Notes under the pieces: generated by a model | The model's database searches: none | What the model saw: only the letters and a program-made list of their open reading frames with translations | Told to the model about the DNA's origin: nothing | NCBI GenBank assembly: GCA_032158295.1 | Contig: CM063248.1 | Location: 2,211,773 to 2,275,772 of the forward strand | Direction of reading: 5' to 3' | Source of the DNA: Pycnopodia helianthoides | Taxonomy: Eukaryota > Echinodermata > Asteroidea > Forcipulatida > Asteriidae | DNA: 64,000 bases | Shown here: piece by piece, positions 42,650-54,216 of the stretch | Position numbering within the stretch: the first letter of the stretch is position 1 | How the letters are laid out: each line of letters opens with the position of its first letter | Position numbers and translations under genes: made by a program

Positions 42650-42795
42650 ACGATGTGAGGAGGTGGGGTGGGTGGTGTACGTTGTATTGTTGGTGAGGGT
42701 GGTGGGGGTGTGGTGGTGGTTGGGGAGGGATGGCGGGTGGGTGGGGGAGGGGTGGTTGGAGTGAGAATGCTGGTGGGAGTGGGGGTGGTTGCATA
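42650..42795 (+). repeat. GGTGGTGGGG-type G-rich tract
   Basis: A degenerate array of ggtggtggggg and ggtgggtggg over about 145 bp in the E7-E8 intron. Strong G/C strand asymmetry on the non-template strand; the transcribed RNA is C-rich. Confidence 0.8.
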
Positions 42796-43084
42796 ATTCG
42801 GATTATGTGCCATACTTCATGCATGCTGTATCATATTAGAAAAATGAAACAAAAGTGGCCCTACATCGGATTTTATGTACTTTGATTTGAAAAAAAAGTT
42901 AATATTGGCTCAAAAATACTGTCGGGCCCTTGTCCATTTTTGATGATAATGTAATACCAATCTTGAACTACCACTATAAAGAGTCCAAGATCCAGTGTCG
43001 AAATTATCCCGGAGAAGGGTCCGAAATTAATCGGGAGAAGAGCCCGGATTGATCCGGGAAGTGGCCGTATGTACCCGTTTTTTC

Positions 43085-43205
43085 CTTCAATATCCGTTTT
43101 CAGGTCAACAAGATCAGAATCTGAAACAGAAAAAAATACCTGACCCGGAAATCCAGGCCAATTCGACCCGGAAACAGGTCACGCTGACCCCAAAATGGTC
43201 CACCC
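43085..43205. mobile_element. MITE family M1, degraded copy
   Basis: gacccggaaatccaggccaa, ttcgacccggaaacaggtca and cgctgaccccaaaatgg are M1-like. Ends not defined. Confidence 0.5.
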
Positions 43206-43270
43206 TTCTCCACAAACATAAAGAAACATCGGTTTGCAAACTTGTTTGTTCCACAGTACATGTTCCTCAC

Positions 43271-43331
43271 CCTGATTTTGTCGAAAGGTCGTCACACCAT
43301 AACGGTCCGGTCCCTTAAATCTCACAGGTCC
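43271..43331 (-). CDS. GABBR2-like: GABA-B receptor exon E7 (61-bp micro-exon)
   Basis: Acceptor gttttaaag, donor gtgagg. It starts in phase 0 and ends in phase 1. It encodes GPVRFKGPDRYGVTTFRQNQ, completing the FTGVS-GPVRF junction expected of the family (FxGVxGxVxFxxxxR). Confidence 0.92.
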
Positions 43332-43627
43332 CTTTAAAACAAAATAAAACGAAAAAGGAGTAACTCTTCGGATATAAGAAAAAGACACCTTTTCCCCTTT
43401 TTTAGGTCAGTGAGTAGAGTTCTCACTTTCAAACTGAGGTGGCATGATGAAGTTAAAAGTCTGATTAAAACACTTTAAAGTGGCCCTCTGTAACTGTCTG
43501 TACCCGGCCCTAGCCTCACACGCCCACCCAACACCCTAGCCAACACAGGGCATAATTGAAATCCTTGTGGGACCAATCAGTGCGTTCGAAACAAGACTTC
43601 TTGGTTTGTTGAATTATCTACACTTAC

Positions 43628-43891
43628 CGATACGCCCGTAAAACGTAGGTCGGACACGATCTCCGTATACAAGTCCCTCATTGGTCGGTTGTCGTACGTG
43701 AAGCCACTGCCACGGTGCCCCACGTGCATCCAACTCGAGTTCGTATTGGCCGCCTCCGTCCTATTCAAATGGTCCATGGCCGACTTGATGGTGAGTGCAA
43801 TCGTCCAGACGGCGTCGTACGAGTGAGGGGCGTAGCTTCCAGCCGTGGACACGCCCCTTCTCAGCATCTCCACCTCGAAGGCGTTGGATGT
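43628..43891 (-). CDS. GABBR2-like: GABA-B receptor exon E6
   Basis: Acceptor tttgattag, donor gtaagt, phase 0, 88 codons. It encodes TSNAFEVEMLRRGVSTAGSY, then APHSYDAVWTIALTIKSAMD and a variable loop with NRTE and NSSW sequons, ending LYTEIVSDLRFTGVS. The YDAVWTIA helix and the FTGVSG junction are conserved in the ligand domain. Confidence 0.94.
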
Positions 43892-45119
43892 CTAATCAAA
43901 TGGTATTAAACAAAAATGGATGCAGGCGAGTTTTAAAAATCTATCACACCGGAGTTTCGAGCATTTCGAACCTTCTTGATTAATCATCTACCAAAATAAA
44001 ATATAATTAGGCAAAGGCCAGCATCTTAAAAACTACTTTTTTACATTCTAAAAAGTGGGTCAATCTGACACACTTTGTTAAATCGGTCAACAGTGTGTAA
44101 TATAATACTGATTATACCCAGTGAAATATTGTTAATCAGATCGAGAAAATGGGTCTCAACTTCCATCCAGATGTGATATTTAATATTACTCAAATACTTT
44201 GGGTACACAGGAAGCTGCAATGTGATTCTATTTGGCAAATATTGTAACAGCGTTCCGGGCTATCTAATTATAGTGGTACACTTCTATTATATGTAGATTG
44301 ACCGAGTTCAAAGTGCCGTTAAATTATTGCGGGAACTATCAATTCGGAAGTATAGGGCCAGAGTTAGCACAAGGAGATACTGAGAAGGAAAAAAGAAGGC
44401 ACGTTCTCTATCCCTCTTTTATAATGTTATAAAAGAAATGCATTTAAAATGCCGGGGCCCATTGATGGGGAAAAGTCATTCACACTTTTCATGGTAATAT
44501 ATGGATTGGGAGCCGACGGGTGGTGAATATTTGATAAGCTGTATTGAGCGGGGCGCAGCTAACTGGTGCATGAGCTCACGCTCTTGGCTCGTAAGAAATA
44601 ACAATTCAAAACGTATATGCAACGGTTGGGTTGACAGGAAAAGTACGCATGCGAATTCTGGTGTTCCTGAAACGGTTTTTCGTTGTTTGTTTTGTTGCTG
44701 ATGTTTATTGTGAACAGGGGGAGTAAACAATCTCGCCCGGCTGGTGCGTTTCTCTTACTGTAATACAGTATATGTATTTATTATAATTACAACATGAATT
44801 CCGATTATAACCTGATCATTCATTTGTTCTTCTTATGTGGCTGATATTTGCCAGTAGTTGTGAAAACACAGGAAGAGGTAACATCTGTCGGTTTGCACTT
44901 TTTCTCAGAAACGGAATTAATTTAGAACAATATTGAAACAGGAAATTAATTCGTTATAATTTTTGTATGTCTTCTTTTAACCGCTCATCAGCTGCTGATC
45001 TTTAACTATGGAACACGTGAAGAGAAAACAATGAGGACAAATATGCAGTTTCTTTTACAGACATTGGGTTTATAGATTCGAATATAGAAGAGGTGAACTC
45101 ATCTAATCGTGAAATCCCA
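43892..45119. other. Intron between receptor exons E6 and E5, left part
   Basis: No exon or named repeat recognised. Confidence 0.4.
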
Positions 45120-45960
45120 AATGCCAGAAATGTTGTACTGACGGTATACCTTGTTGTACTGAATGTGCAACGTATTGTACTGATAGTAAACCATGTTGCA
45201 TTGACGATTAACTATGTCGCATTGACGGTAAACCATGTTGCACTGAGGGTACACCATGTTGTATTGATGGTAAACCATGTTGTGTTGATGACAAACCATG
45301 TTGTATTTATTATAAACCATGTTGCATTGATGGTAAACCATGTTCTATTCATGATAAACCATGTTGTCATGATGGTAAACCATGTAGTATTGATGGTAAA
45401 CCATGTAGTATTGATGGTAAACCATGTTGCACTGACGGTCAACCATGTTGCATTGAATGTCATCCATGTTGCATTGATGGTAAACCATGTTGTAATGATG
45501 ATAAACCATGTTGTATTTATTATAAACCATGTTGTAATGATGGTAAACCATGTTGCACTGAGGGTCAACCCATGCTGTATTGATGGTAAACCATTTTGCA
45601 ATAATGGTAAACCATGTTGCATTGATAGTCAACTTTGTTGTGTTGATGGTAAACCATGTTGCACTGAAGGTCAACCATGTTGCATTGAAGGTCATCCATG
45701 TTGCATTGATGGTATTAAACCATGTTGTAATGATGATAAACCATGTTGTATTGATGATAAACCATGTTGTATTGATCATAAACCATGTTGTATTGATGAT
45801 AAACCATGTTGTATTGATGATAAACCGTGTTGTAATGATGGTAAACCATGTTGCACTGAGGGTCAACCATGTTGCATTGATAGTCAACCTTGTTGTGTTG
45901 ATGGTAAACCATGTTGTTTTGATGGTAAACCATGTTGTGTTGATGGTAAACCATGTTGAT
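45120..45960 (+). repeat. 21-bp tandem array, ~40 copies
   Basis: Unit ggtaaaccatgttgtattga plus t, with many point variants. Because 21 is a multiple of three, it is open in several frames on both strands (CCIDGKP, MVNHVVL and NTTWFII repeats). The Cys-Cys-rich frame looks striking but has no signal peptide, splice context or reading-frame constraint (indels shift it near 45570 and 45715). Confidence 0.93.
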
Positions 45961-46047
45961 GGGATAGTAACCTGTCACTGTCCTGGCCAACTCTTTCTAT
46001 GGTATTACTTTTGCAAACGTTCCCTGACTAGTCCTGGTGCGTTATTC

Positions 46048-46100
46048 ATCTTTCAAATTTACCCAGTCAGTTTCCCTTGTGTTTCATTACTTGACATCTT
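46048..46100 (+). mobile_element. SINE-A tail fragment
   Basis: caaatttacccagtcagttt plus cccttgtg and tacttgacat match the tail of SINE-A copies at 6.17 and 17.49 kb. Confidence 0.7.
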
Positions 46101-46297
46101 TCAAGTCACACTTATGTAAATCAGTTTTGAACAGACAGGCAGCGACTCCTTTTCCCGCCAATTCTGTCGCCTCGTCATCTTCAAAGTACGCCCTTGCGGT
46201 TCTTCTGTGACTAATATGCCTGCATTATTAAAGACAGTACTTTGTCACATCATTACAGGTCGGGGTAATTGAGTAGAAACGCGCATCCATTACTTAC

Positions 46298-46486
46298 AAG
46301 ACCCGAGATAGAGCTTCTGTTATCAATATTGATATCCAGGCTGTCAATAGCGAAGTAACCTGCCACCGTCTTGGCTAATTCATCGGCCGTACAACCCGTG
46401 TCGTCTTCGGCCCGCCACCACTCTCGCTGGTACCAACCCGGCAGCAGCCACACGTACTTAGAGCCGTACATTTCACTCTTGTAAGC
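46298..46486 (-). CDS. GABBR2-like: GABA-B receptor exon E5
   Basis: Acceptor cttctgaccag, donor gtaagt, phase 0, 63 codons. It encodes AYKSEMYGSKYVWLLPGWYQ, REWWRAEDDTGCTADELAKT and VAGYFAIDSLDINIDNRSSI ending SGL. YGSKYxWxxPGWYxxxWW is the clearest R2-type signature in the gene. NRSS is a potential N-glycosylation site. Confidence 0.95.
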
Positions 46487-46775
46487 CTGGTCAGAAGAAT
46501 ATAAAATAATACACAATACCCTTAAAACATTCTTTTTAAAAACAAGACTACACACTGTTCCGTTGATTCAATTTAACTCAACTTATTTCATTCGTCAAGA
46601 CCAGCATAACAGTAAATTGATTTACTTGTTCTGTACCTCCTAAAAAGTACGCGGACAGCACTGGGAAATGTCATAGACCAGTATCCGCACTTTATGTGAC
46701 CCAACAACATACATTAAATCAAAAACCTGTGAAAGTTCTGTTATTTTGTACTTTCGGCAGATTAGTTTTTCTCAA

Positions 46776-47169
46776 TTAAAGGAACATTACAGAATTGGTT
46801 TTTGCTAACAAAACAGTTGCTGGCAGTGTAAGCACTTTATGTAATCCACCATATACATAAACTGACAAACCTGTAGAAGTTTGAGATCGATCGGCCATCT
46901 GGGTCACGAGAAAATAGTGAAAAACCGATTACACATTTGCATGAAATCATATAGATTCATCAAATGAATAAAACGCTCACTGAGCGATAAACTCCAATCG
47001 GAAAGTTAGTTTATTCATTTCTCATCAAATATGGCATTTCAGACAGAAATGTTTCAAGGGATATTTTCTACTATCATCATCATTAGACCGTGTCAATTTT
47101 ATGTAAATATGTGATAAAAAAGTACATTTTACAAGTTCTTTTCTTACCAATTCTGTAATGTTCCTTTAA
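46776..47169. mobile_element. TTAA-group MITE M7, copy 1
   Basis: Begins TTAAAGGAACATTACAGAAT and ends attctgtaatgttccTTTAA. 394 bp, TTAA at both ends. Interior shared with copies at 52559 and 62616 (gtgagcgataaactcc-type and ggccatctgggtcacgag motifs). Confidence 0.9.
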
Positions 47170-47583
47170 GTAGCTATGCAAAATTGGGCAAGTCTTATCC
47201 GCCACCATATCTCTTACTTTAATATTTGACGTAAAATACAGAGCCAGTTTCCATTAAGTGAATTCTTTATCAGATCTTATATAAACAAGACCTTCCCCTT
47301 GCGATTGAAATAACTTTGATGTTGGAAAATACAATTCTCGATATTGTAAAAACATAATCTGACACAACAATGGGTCTTGGTATGAAAACATTGAACGCTC
47401 TTGGAAATAAAAGCAAATTTTAATGGATAAGACTCGGAACTCTTAGCGGTAAAAAAAACCCAGCAATATATTATTGATTCGGTCCATAATTCAATAATTT
47501 AATCAAATGTTCTATAGCAGAGGAAGAATGTGACTGACTCAAAAGAGCAAGAGGTACGATGCAGGAATCTGAGGAAGGCGTAG

Positions 47584-47601
47584 GAGGGGGGGGGGGGGGG
47601 G
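47584..47601 (+). repeat. Poly-G tract next to exon E4
   Basis: A run of about 17 Gs lies 25 bp past the E4 donor on the receptor's downstream side. On the transcribed strand this is poly-C in the nascent intron. Confidence 0.8.
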
Positions 47602-47625
47602 TCCTACTTGAAGACAAAAACCTAC

Positions 47626-47691
47626 CTGACAGAAAACAGCCCTGGCTGTACTCTCCTGAAAATTCCCGATTATCACACGGGCATCAAGGTC
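47626..47691 (-). CDS. GABBR2-like: GABA-B receptor exon E4 (66-bp micro-exon)
   Basis: Acceptor atttggcag, donor gtaggt, phase 0, 22 codons. It encodes DLDARVIIGNFQESTARAVF then CQ. This is the expected DxRIIxGxFxxxxAxxVFC strand-helix of the Venus-flytrap fold and joins exon E5 as AVFC-QAYKSEMYG. It is too short to have been detected as an open frame; I found it by searching for the missing segment between E3 and E5. Confidence 0.92.
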
Positions 47692-48053
47692 CTGCCAAAT
47701 AACAAAAACATTCTCTGTTTTTTGTGTTTGTGCTTTGCAACATTTCCCCGCACAATCTCTTCCCCTAAGGTATGTTGTTTAATAGTTCCATGATAGCGCA
47801 GTCTCTCAAAATTACACAAATTAAAACAACCTCAACAACTTGGAATCAGGAATTATCTAAATTCTGATCCCACAGTCCCAACCATGGGTCTGCCCTCAAT
47901 CATGTCCCTATAAATTTAACGAGAACTATTTTCACTATATTCCCTCAGATTAATGTAAAAATAATGCCACATTCATTATGGAAATAAGGGGGCCTAACAG
48001 AACTAAACTAGGTCATGTTGAGTTTGGACTCCTTGAACTTTAAGAGTAAGCTC

Positions 48054-48089
<36 letters not shown>

Positions 48090-49260
48090 ATCAGCAGCTC
48101 ATTGCCTCTTGCCGATCTCAGTTCAAGAAAATGATTCTCCGACTACCACAAGTTTCGCTTATAATTTCCCTCCTGATAGGACACTGCGGTCAAGGACCAA
48201 TGTCGTCATTGTTATAGGTGGTCTGAGTCTAACACATTCGCAAAGCTAACCGTAGAATAAGCCAACAAGGCATGTGATTTTTTAAAAGGCTTTTTGTTCG
48301 AAATCCACACACATAGAAACGAAAACCATTTTTAGTGTGCAATGTTTCCCTACATCGCACTTTAGAACGGACATGATAATGTGTAGACGCATTTGAATCG
48401 ATACCATTAATGTGCTTACAACCAAAATCAAAATTGGACTGTCGATACGTTCAAGGTAATAGATTGCCTCAGTTGAAAGTACCGAAGAAAGAAGAAGAGA
48501 GAGAAAAAAAAAAACGCTTGCGAGTAAAACATCGACCCATGGAGTATGTTGGCCCCTCGAGTTTGTACTTAATTTCCCGTCGATGTGCCGAGAAGATTTG
48601 TCATCAGTTGAGCGTCAATGACGGCAGAACGACGCAATCGAGTTACACCGTGCACCGGAACCACTACTCTCCAGGGCTACACAGGCTTCCTCACCGCGGG
48701 AGATCTCACGTAGATACCACGCAACCCTTTTTTTTGTAACTTGAAAACAGCCTCAGACCGTAACCCTGATAACACGGTAACCCTTGGAGAGTACTTAACC
48801 GCGACGAATGATTAGCTTTTTTGAGTTGACGCGTGATGACGCGTGTTGACGGTAACTATCACTTCGACACTAGTTCTACCCCCCCCCCCCCCGAAGGAGG
48901 ATTTGTCATACTGAAGGGGAAAATAACACTTTGTTATCAAACGGACATTAACGTCATTTTCAGACAATCAAAAAGTCTTCTGAACCAGACTCTGGAAACT
49001 TTCAGAATTGTTCGTGAAATGAGAATTCTAACTCAATTCTATCAGCACAAGACGACCACCACCATTGTTATTATTCTTTTTGTTTGATTTGCATATCAAT
49101 GTAGGCTACACTTCAGATTTCTTTTAGAAAAAAAGGAAAACAAGGAGCCATTACATAAAACATGGAAACATACTTTTGCTTTAAGAAATTTCATTCCACG
49201 AGTGGTTCAAAATAAACTGAACTGAACCACTGTTTCCACCAAAGATGGGGAGCTCATGGA
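47692..49260. other. Intron between receptor exons E4 and E3, mostly featureless
   Basis: A poly-A run of about 27 at 48058-48085 and a poly-C run near 48880 are present. An open frame at 48410-48739 is not recognised. Confidence 0.4.
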
Positions 49261-49391
49261 CGAAATGTGAAATATGCACTCGACGCCATTTCAGCAAGCA
49301 ACTCTTCTGATGCAACACTAGAATAGTGCAGACAATGCTAAAACAAAACATTTGCTTGCTGAAATGGCCCCCCCCATGCGTATTTCACGTT
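49261..49391. mobile_element. Foldback element, 131 bp
   Basis: Arms cgaaatgtgaaatatgcact...gccatttcagcaagcaa and ttgcttgctgaaatggc...gcgtatttcacgttc are inverted repeats with a ~45-bp loop. Confidence 0.8.
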
Positions 49392-49455
49392 CAAAAGGGA
49401 GATAGAGCTCCAGTATCACAGTTTGCACTTCGGCTCTCGTAATCTACGCAAAAGG

Positions 49456-49583
49456 CATCGGCGGTTCTTGGGCTGCGTTTTCGCGGTCGTAATCAATAAC
49501 TGTTTCGGTTGACTGGCCATTGGTTTAATCACTGGGCAATGACCGAAACAGTTATGGTTATGGCTGCGAAAACGCACCGATGA
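49456..49583. mobile_element. Foldback element, 128 bp
   Basis: Arms gcatcggcggttcttgggct, gcgttttcgc, aactgtttcggt and the complement accgaaacagtt...gcgaaaacgcaccgatg. A second, unrelated hairpin only 65 bp from the one at 49261. Confidence 0.8.
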
Positions 49584-49799
49584 CAGATGAGTGACGCAAC
49601 AAAGAGTGACGCAACAATGCAAATCCATTACGAACGCGCTGTCAATCGCCTTGATAGTTATGAAATACATGCACTAATCATAGTAGGTACATCTTTCTGC
49701 TACATAAACAAGTGCAAATATTTGCACTTATATTCTCCACCATAGCCAACTTAATTAACGAGAGATGGTTTTGAACATTCAAATAAATAAATATCTTAC

Positions 49800-49904
49800 T
49801 TGAAGCTGCTGCATCTTCGAGGAGAGGTCATCTTCGATGTTGAGTGACGTCAGAATCGTTATGTTACTTGAGGATTGAAGATATCTTGTAAACTCAGAAA
49901 GTGC
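49800..49904 (-). CDS. GABBR2-like: GABA-B receptor exon E3
   Basis: Acceptor atcttgaag, donor gtaaga, phase 0, 35 codons. It encodes ALSEFTRYLQSSSNITILTS and LNIEDDLSSKMQQLQ. Family position and phase both fit. NIT is a potential N-glycosylation site. Confidence 0.85.
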
Positions 49905-49954
49905 CTTCAAGATAGAAACAGGAAGAAACACAGTAAGTATGTTCGTTACTGGCA

Positions 49955-50223
49955 AAGTTTACCTTTGGTTTTTGGAACTGTTCAGTTGTTTTTAATCCTA
50001 TATAAATGTAGATAATACAATAAAACTAACCAGTGAATATTTAATCTCAAAAGGTGGTAGAGTGTTTGAGATATTGCCGAATATCTGGAGCGGTTATGTC
50101 CACGCAGGAAGAATAATCCGTAATTGGAATACACAAATCTGGGAAATGTTTCATGCATGAAACGTTTCTCAGATTGACAATTTCTAAATCCATTTCTCTA
50201 CCAAAGGTATACATTCCCTTTAA
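49955..50223. mobile_element. TTAA-group MITE, one end clear
   Basis: Right end accaaaggtatacattcccTTTAA is of M6 type, and a body phrase resembles 53880-53960 (atcctatataaatgtagata and caaaaggtggtagagtgttt). The left end is degraded. Confidence 0.65.
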
Positions 50224-51090
50224 AGACTTCTTTATCTTCTAATACTCAGAACAACAGAATTTTAAACGCACAGGTCGCTACACGGTTTAGCATTCGAGAA
50301 CCGATGTAGAGCACTTGCGTGTGCATTGTCAGGGCGTGGTTTCAAAATAGCAAAGCCACAAGAGATGGTAAAATTCGATGCAACGACGATGCTCGATGAA
50401 ATATCACCTCAAAGCTATTTCATTCTACAGAGCCAACTCCCCCGAGGAATATAGCACATAGTTTTTTTTTAAACTCTGGAGACAGTCATGGGCAGCAACT
50501 GAAAAGGCCGACACCCACCCGAAAAATATTATATCCTGGTTTACAGAGCCATGTTGCTTACGCGAAGGGTGGGAGGATTGCTTGACCGAAGGTCACTGGT
50601 GCCAGACTATTTAGTGACTTTAACATATATAGCCTGCCCGATATGGGGCAGAGGGTCCCCCCCAATGTTCCCGTACTATAACACACTATTTTCCTCTTGT
50701 ATAGAACTCCCCCCCAAAATCCTCAAAAGAATTCCTGAGATTCCAAGCACACAATGAAGACACAATAGGTGGGGGTACCTTCTGCTCCATATCGAGCACC
50801 AATTGTTAACATAATAACAACAATTTGTCATGTTTCTACAAAAAACATTCATTCCTCCGTGCTATTACAAAACCAACCGGTAACGAGGGGAGTGATGATG
50901 GATGATTACTTTGTCAATTATTTTAAACCATGCGACCAAGTGCGCAGCGATCTGAACTCTGAGAAGATTGAACAAAAGGGAGTTCCCCATAATATATCTA
51001 AAGATTTTGGAAGTTAAACATCTGCGAATAGTGTGTCTACTGTCTACCCTATACTCCTACGATCATGTAGCTATTTCTCGGTGATATCTA
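50224..51090. other. Intronic sequence without recognised features
   Basis: Part of the large E2-E3 intron. No exon recognised. Confidence 0.4.
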
Positions 51091-51180
51091 GGGCGGTCAG
51101 GTTGACCCCAGGATCCCGGTTCGAATCCACCTTAAGACCAGCAGTCTGGTCTTGAGGAGGGCCAGTAAAATAAAGAAAGA
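51091..51180 (+). mobile_element. Probable SINE fragment with a perfect B box
   Basis: ccggttcgaatccacc is a perfect Pol III B box, followed after about 50 bp by an A-rich tail (aataaagaaagaaaaag). A preceding A box is not convincing, so this is tentative. Confidence 0.5.
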
Positions 51181-51360
51181 AAAAGTTTTCATATCTGTAG
51201 AGCCGGTAGGTTGGGTGTGGGGGTACAGCGAGTAGGGTCGGGGACAGACAGTTCTGGTTAGTTCTTCAGAGGGACACTTGAAAATGGTTGTCATCAGACT
51301 TGATTTCGTCACACCACGTTGGTTAAAAGGGGAAACTTTACTGACCTAATTTGTTTTGGG

Positions 51361-51498
51361 GAGGTCGGGCTGGCGTAGTGGTTTCTAATTCCCTTGCCTT
51401 CCACCTTTGGGATCCGGTTTGAATCCAACCGGGGGCACTATGTGGATTGGGTTTTCAGTCCCTAACTTTTTTATTAATTAAAAAAAAAAAAAAAAAGA
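51361..51498 (+). mobile_element. SINE-C, tRNA-derived with poly-A tail
   Basis: Perfect A box (tggcgtagtgg) at about 51370 and B box (ggtttgaatcc) at about 51416 in tRNA spacing. A short body (gtggattgggttttcagtcc) and a poly-A tail of about 17 (51480-51496) follow. It butts against SINE-B copy 4. Confidence 0.85.
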
Positions 51499-51499
51499 G

Positions 51500-51855
51500 A
51501 TATCGCCTAACTCACAAGGCCGAACGGCCACTCAAGGTGAAGGCTACACTTAATTAATTTGGCCTGTTGACCCAAATCAACTGACGCCAGAGGCACGTTG
51601 CCACCTACTCCTGGGGCTGAAACAGGGTTACCATCTTCACAGTCCGTATAAGGATGTAGGCATGGGTATCATCCACTGGGAGCCTGGCTGGTAGAGCAGA
51701 ATGCACAACCTTCCCAACTTTTTACGAAGCAATTATGGTTAAGTGCCTTGCTCAAGGGCACAAGTGTCATGACCGGGATTCGAACCCACACTGTGCTGCC
51801 GACAACACCAGAGCTTGGGTCCGGTGAACTAGACTACTCGGCCACGACACGCCAC
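51500..51855 (-). mobile_element. SINE-B copy 4 (longest, apparently full length)
   Basis: On the - strand: tRNA-like head gtgtcgtggccgagtagtct, B box gggttcgaatcccggtcatg, gagcaaggcacttaaccata and a body with ccccaggagtaggtggcaac. It ends ggccaaattaattaagtgta, then ccttcaccttgagtggccgt and ttcggccttgtgagttagg. About 350 bp. The body differs from copies 1 and 3 beyond the head, so at least two subfamilies share the head. Confidence 0.82.
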
Positions 51856-52558
51856 ATGCAAACTGGGGTTTTCCCTGCGTTTTTCCTCCTACGTCTCAAA
51901 CCGAAACTGTCTACCTTGTCTTCTCACCACGGGGTTCTTGGCTAGTAAAATCTTTAAGTTTGCTTTTCTGAGAACCCTTGGCTTCACAAACCAGAAAAAT
52001 ATGTACAAGTAAATAACTATTTCCCAGGAGTTTGACAGGGTTGGAAATTCCAGTGTGAAAAGCCAACCAAGTTCTCTTGGTAACTGCCTGAGAAATTTGC
52101 CTATACTGTGAGAAAGGAGCCTAAGCAAAGTTCCCGGACACTAGTTTAACATTTGGGAATAAAAGTCGTATCAATAAAGGTCAATTCCATCGATCTAATA
52201 ATTAAACCACAAAAAGAGGGCTGAGATTCTATTTATTGCAGCAAAACTGGACAGAAATTAAATGCTTCGGTCTTAGGAAACCGAAGAACAAACAACAAAA
52301 TCCATCCCGCAGAAATGATTCAGAGATAGTTTTGATCTAGTTTTACCTTTTCAGAGATTCCGACACGTCGTTCCCATGGCGTGTCAAAACAATTTTAAAG
52401 CTATTCCTGCTTCACGGTCAGCTAATAAATTCTCCCTCGCTCTCCCCGTTTTATCGGCGGTGTTTCGATAATAGACTCTTCCTTATCAAAATACTATTTC
52501 ACTGAATTCCACCAACGGCGCCAGAATTGAAATAAAATGTCTGCGGCGAGTTTTTCTT
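51856..52558. other. Intronic sequence without recognised features
   Basis: Part of the large E2-E3 intron. No exon recognised. Confidence 0.4.
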
Positions 52559-52919
52559 TTAAAGGAACGTTACAGAAGTGGTAAGTAAGATCACAGATTT
52601 ACATAAAACTTAAACGGTCTAATGATGATAATAGTAGAAAACATCCCTAGAAATATTTCTGTCTGTCATGCCATATTTGATTAGAAATGAATAAACTAAC
52701 TTTCCGATTGGAGTTTATCGCTCATGAGTTTTATTCATGCATTTTATAACACATGCAAATTCGTGATCGGTTTTGCACTAATTTCTCGTGACCCAGATGG
52801 CCGATCGATCTAAAACTTCTACAGGTTTGTCAGTTTATGTATATGGTGGATTACATAAAGTGCTTACACTGCCAGCAACTGTTTTGTTAGCAAAAACCAA
52901 TTCTGTAATGTTCCTTTAA
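52559..52919. mobile_element. TTAA-group MITE M7, copy 2
   Basis: Begins TTAAAGGAACGTTACAGAAG and ends attctgtaatgttccTTTAA, 361 bp. Same family as 46776 and 62616. Confidence 0.9.
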
Positions 52920-53847
52920 TTCTGTTTGATCGGAGAGCTCTCTTCGGATTCTCCTCGTCGTGGCTTGATCTGAAGCTACTCAGAAGTAATTTATTGCTAA
53001 GTGATCCGGTTGATTGGTCCGACCAAAAGCACCAACTCGAGTGTGCCATTCTTGCAGGTATACGTGTGATGAGCAGACGATATTTATTTTGCCGCCATCG
53101 TGCACGCGGACACCCGTTGGCGGGAATCCCGAATGACTTTGATTTGTCGAATGACTTTATGGCCGCCTCGAAATCGCTGCCGAAACAGCCTCGTGTATAA
53201 ATACACATCCGTGCAGGTGTATACATGTGCTGCGCATGCTGTTATCGCTGAATTTCCAGTACCGTTTTTATTATTTATAGGCCACTGATGTTTTCATAAC
53301 CATGAGGTTGTCTTTTTTTTATATATACATGCAGCTCTGAAGCTCATCTGTAGTGAAACGCGCGTGGAGATAACAATATTTTGTAAAAATGTGGTACACT
53401 AAAAATAAAAGTTGTTGCACTGTGCCCGCGCTATGTTTTTTCAATGCTATGGTGGAAAATCATGATTTGTCAATTCGTGAAAACAATATTATATGATTCG
53501 TCATTTTTATTTTATTCTAGACAGTTTCATTACGAAATCATTAAGTATTAAGTCCTGAAACTTGGTGAAAATGTTAACATCAATATTTTACAAGAAAGAA
53601 AAAGAAAAAGAAAAGAAGAAAAAAAAACGATTTGCAAGATTGTAGATTTTTGACACATTTACCACTTCGTACGAATACAAAAATACAACCGTCGGAAACA
53701 TGTGACAGGTGTCAAGTGCCTGGGGGATAAGATAACAACGTCAACTTTCATTCAATCGATGACTTCAATCCAAAGGTCTTACACCTACATTGAACAACAA
53801 AATGGAAATACACCTGGGGAGGCTCAACAATACGTCATGCAAATGCT
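52920..53847. other. Intronic sequence without recognised features
   Basis: Part of the large E2-E3 intron. Complementary short frames at 52864-53288 are not recognised as coding. Confidence 0.4.
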
Positions 53848-54216
53848 TTAAAGGCACAGTACACGTTTGGTAATTGGAGCCTACTGATTGTGTTTATCCT
53901 ATATAAATGTAGGTACATACAATAAAACTAACCTGTGAAAATTTCACTTCAAAAGGCGGTCGCGTTTTTGAGATATCACCAAAAAACTGGAGCGAATATT
54001 TCCACGCAGAAAGAATATTCCCCATAAGAATACACAGTCTGCGAGATTCAAGTTTTGGGGAATAAAAAGTGATATATTTTCCCAAACCGTAGTACTTCGA
54101 AGTTAAAAGTTTCTCCAAATTCATTTTACTACCCAAAGCTGCTGTACTTTTTACCAAGAAAGTTGTTATTGCCATAAATTTTCAGAGTCATTACCAAATG
54201 TGTACTGTGCCTTTAA
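53848..54216. mobile_element. TTAA-group MITE M6, copy 3
   Basis: Begins TTAAAGGCACAGTACACGTT and ends aaatgtgtactgtgccTTTAA, 369 bp. Confidence 0.88.

Noticed and set aside
45093..45959. 288-codon frame with Cys-Cys repeats
   Set aside because: Product of the 21-bp array; no signal peptide and its register shifts at array indels. Kept only as a low-interest finding.
47608..47793. 61-codon + strand frame
   Set aside because: It is the antisense shadow of receptor micro-exon E4 (47626-47691).
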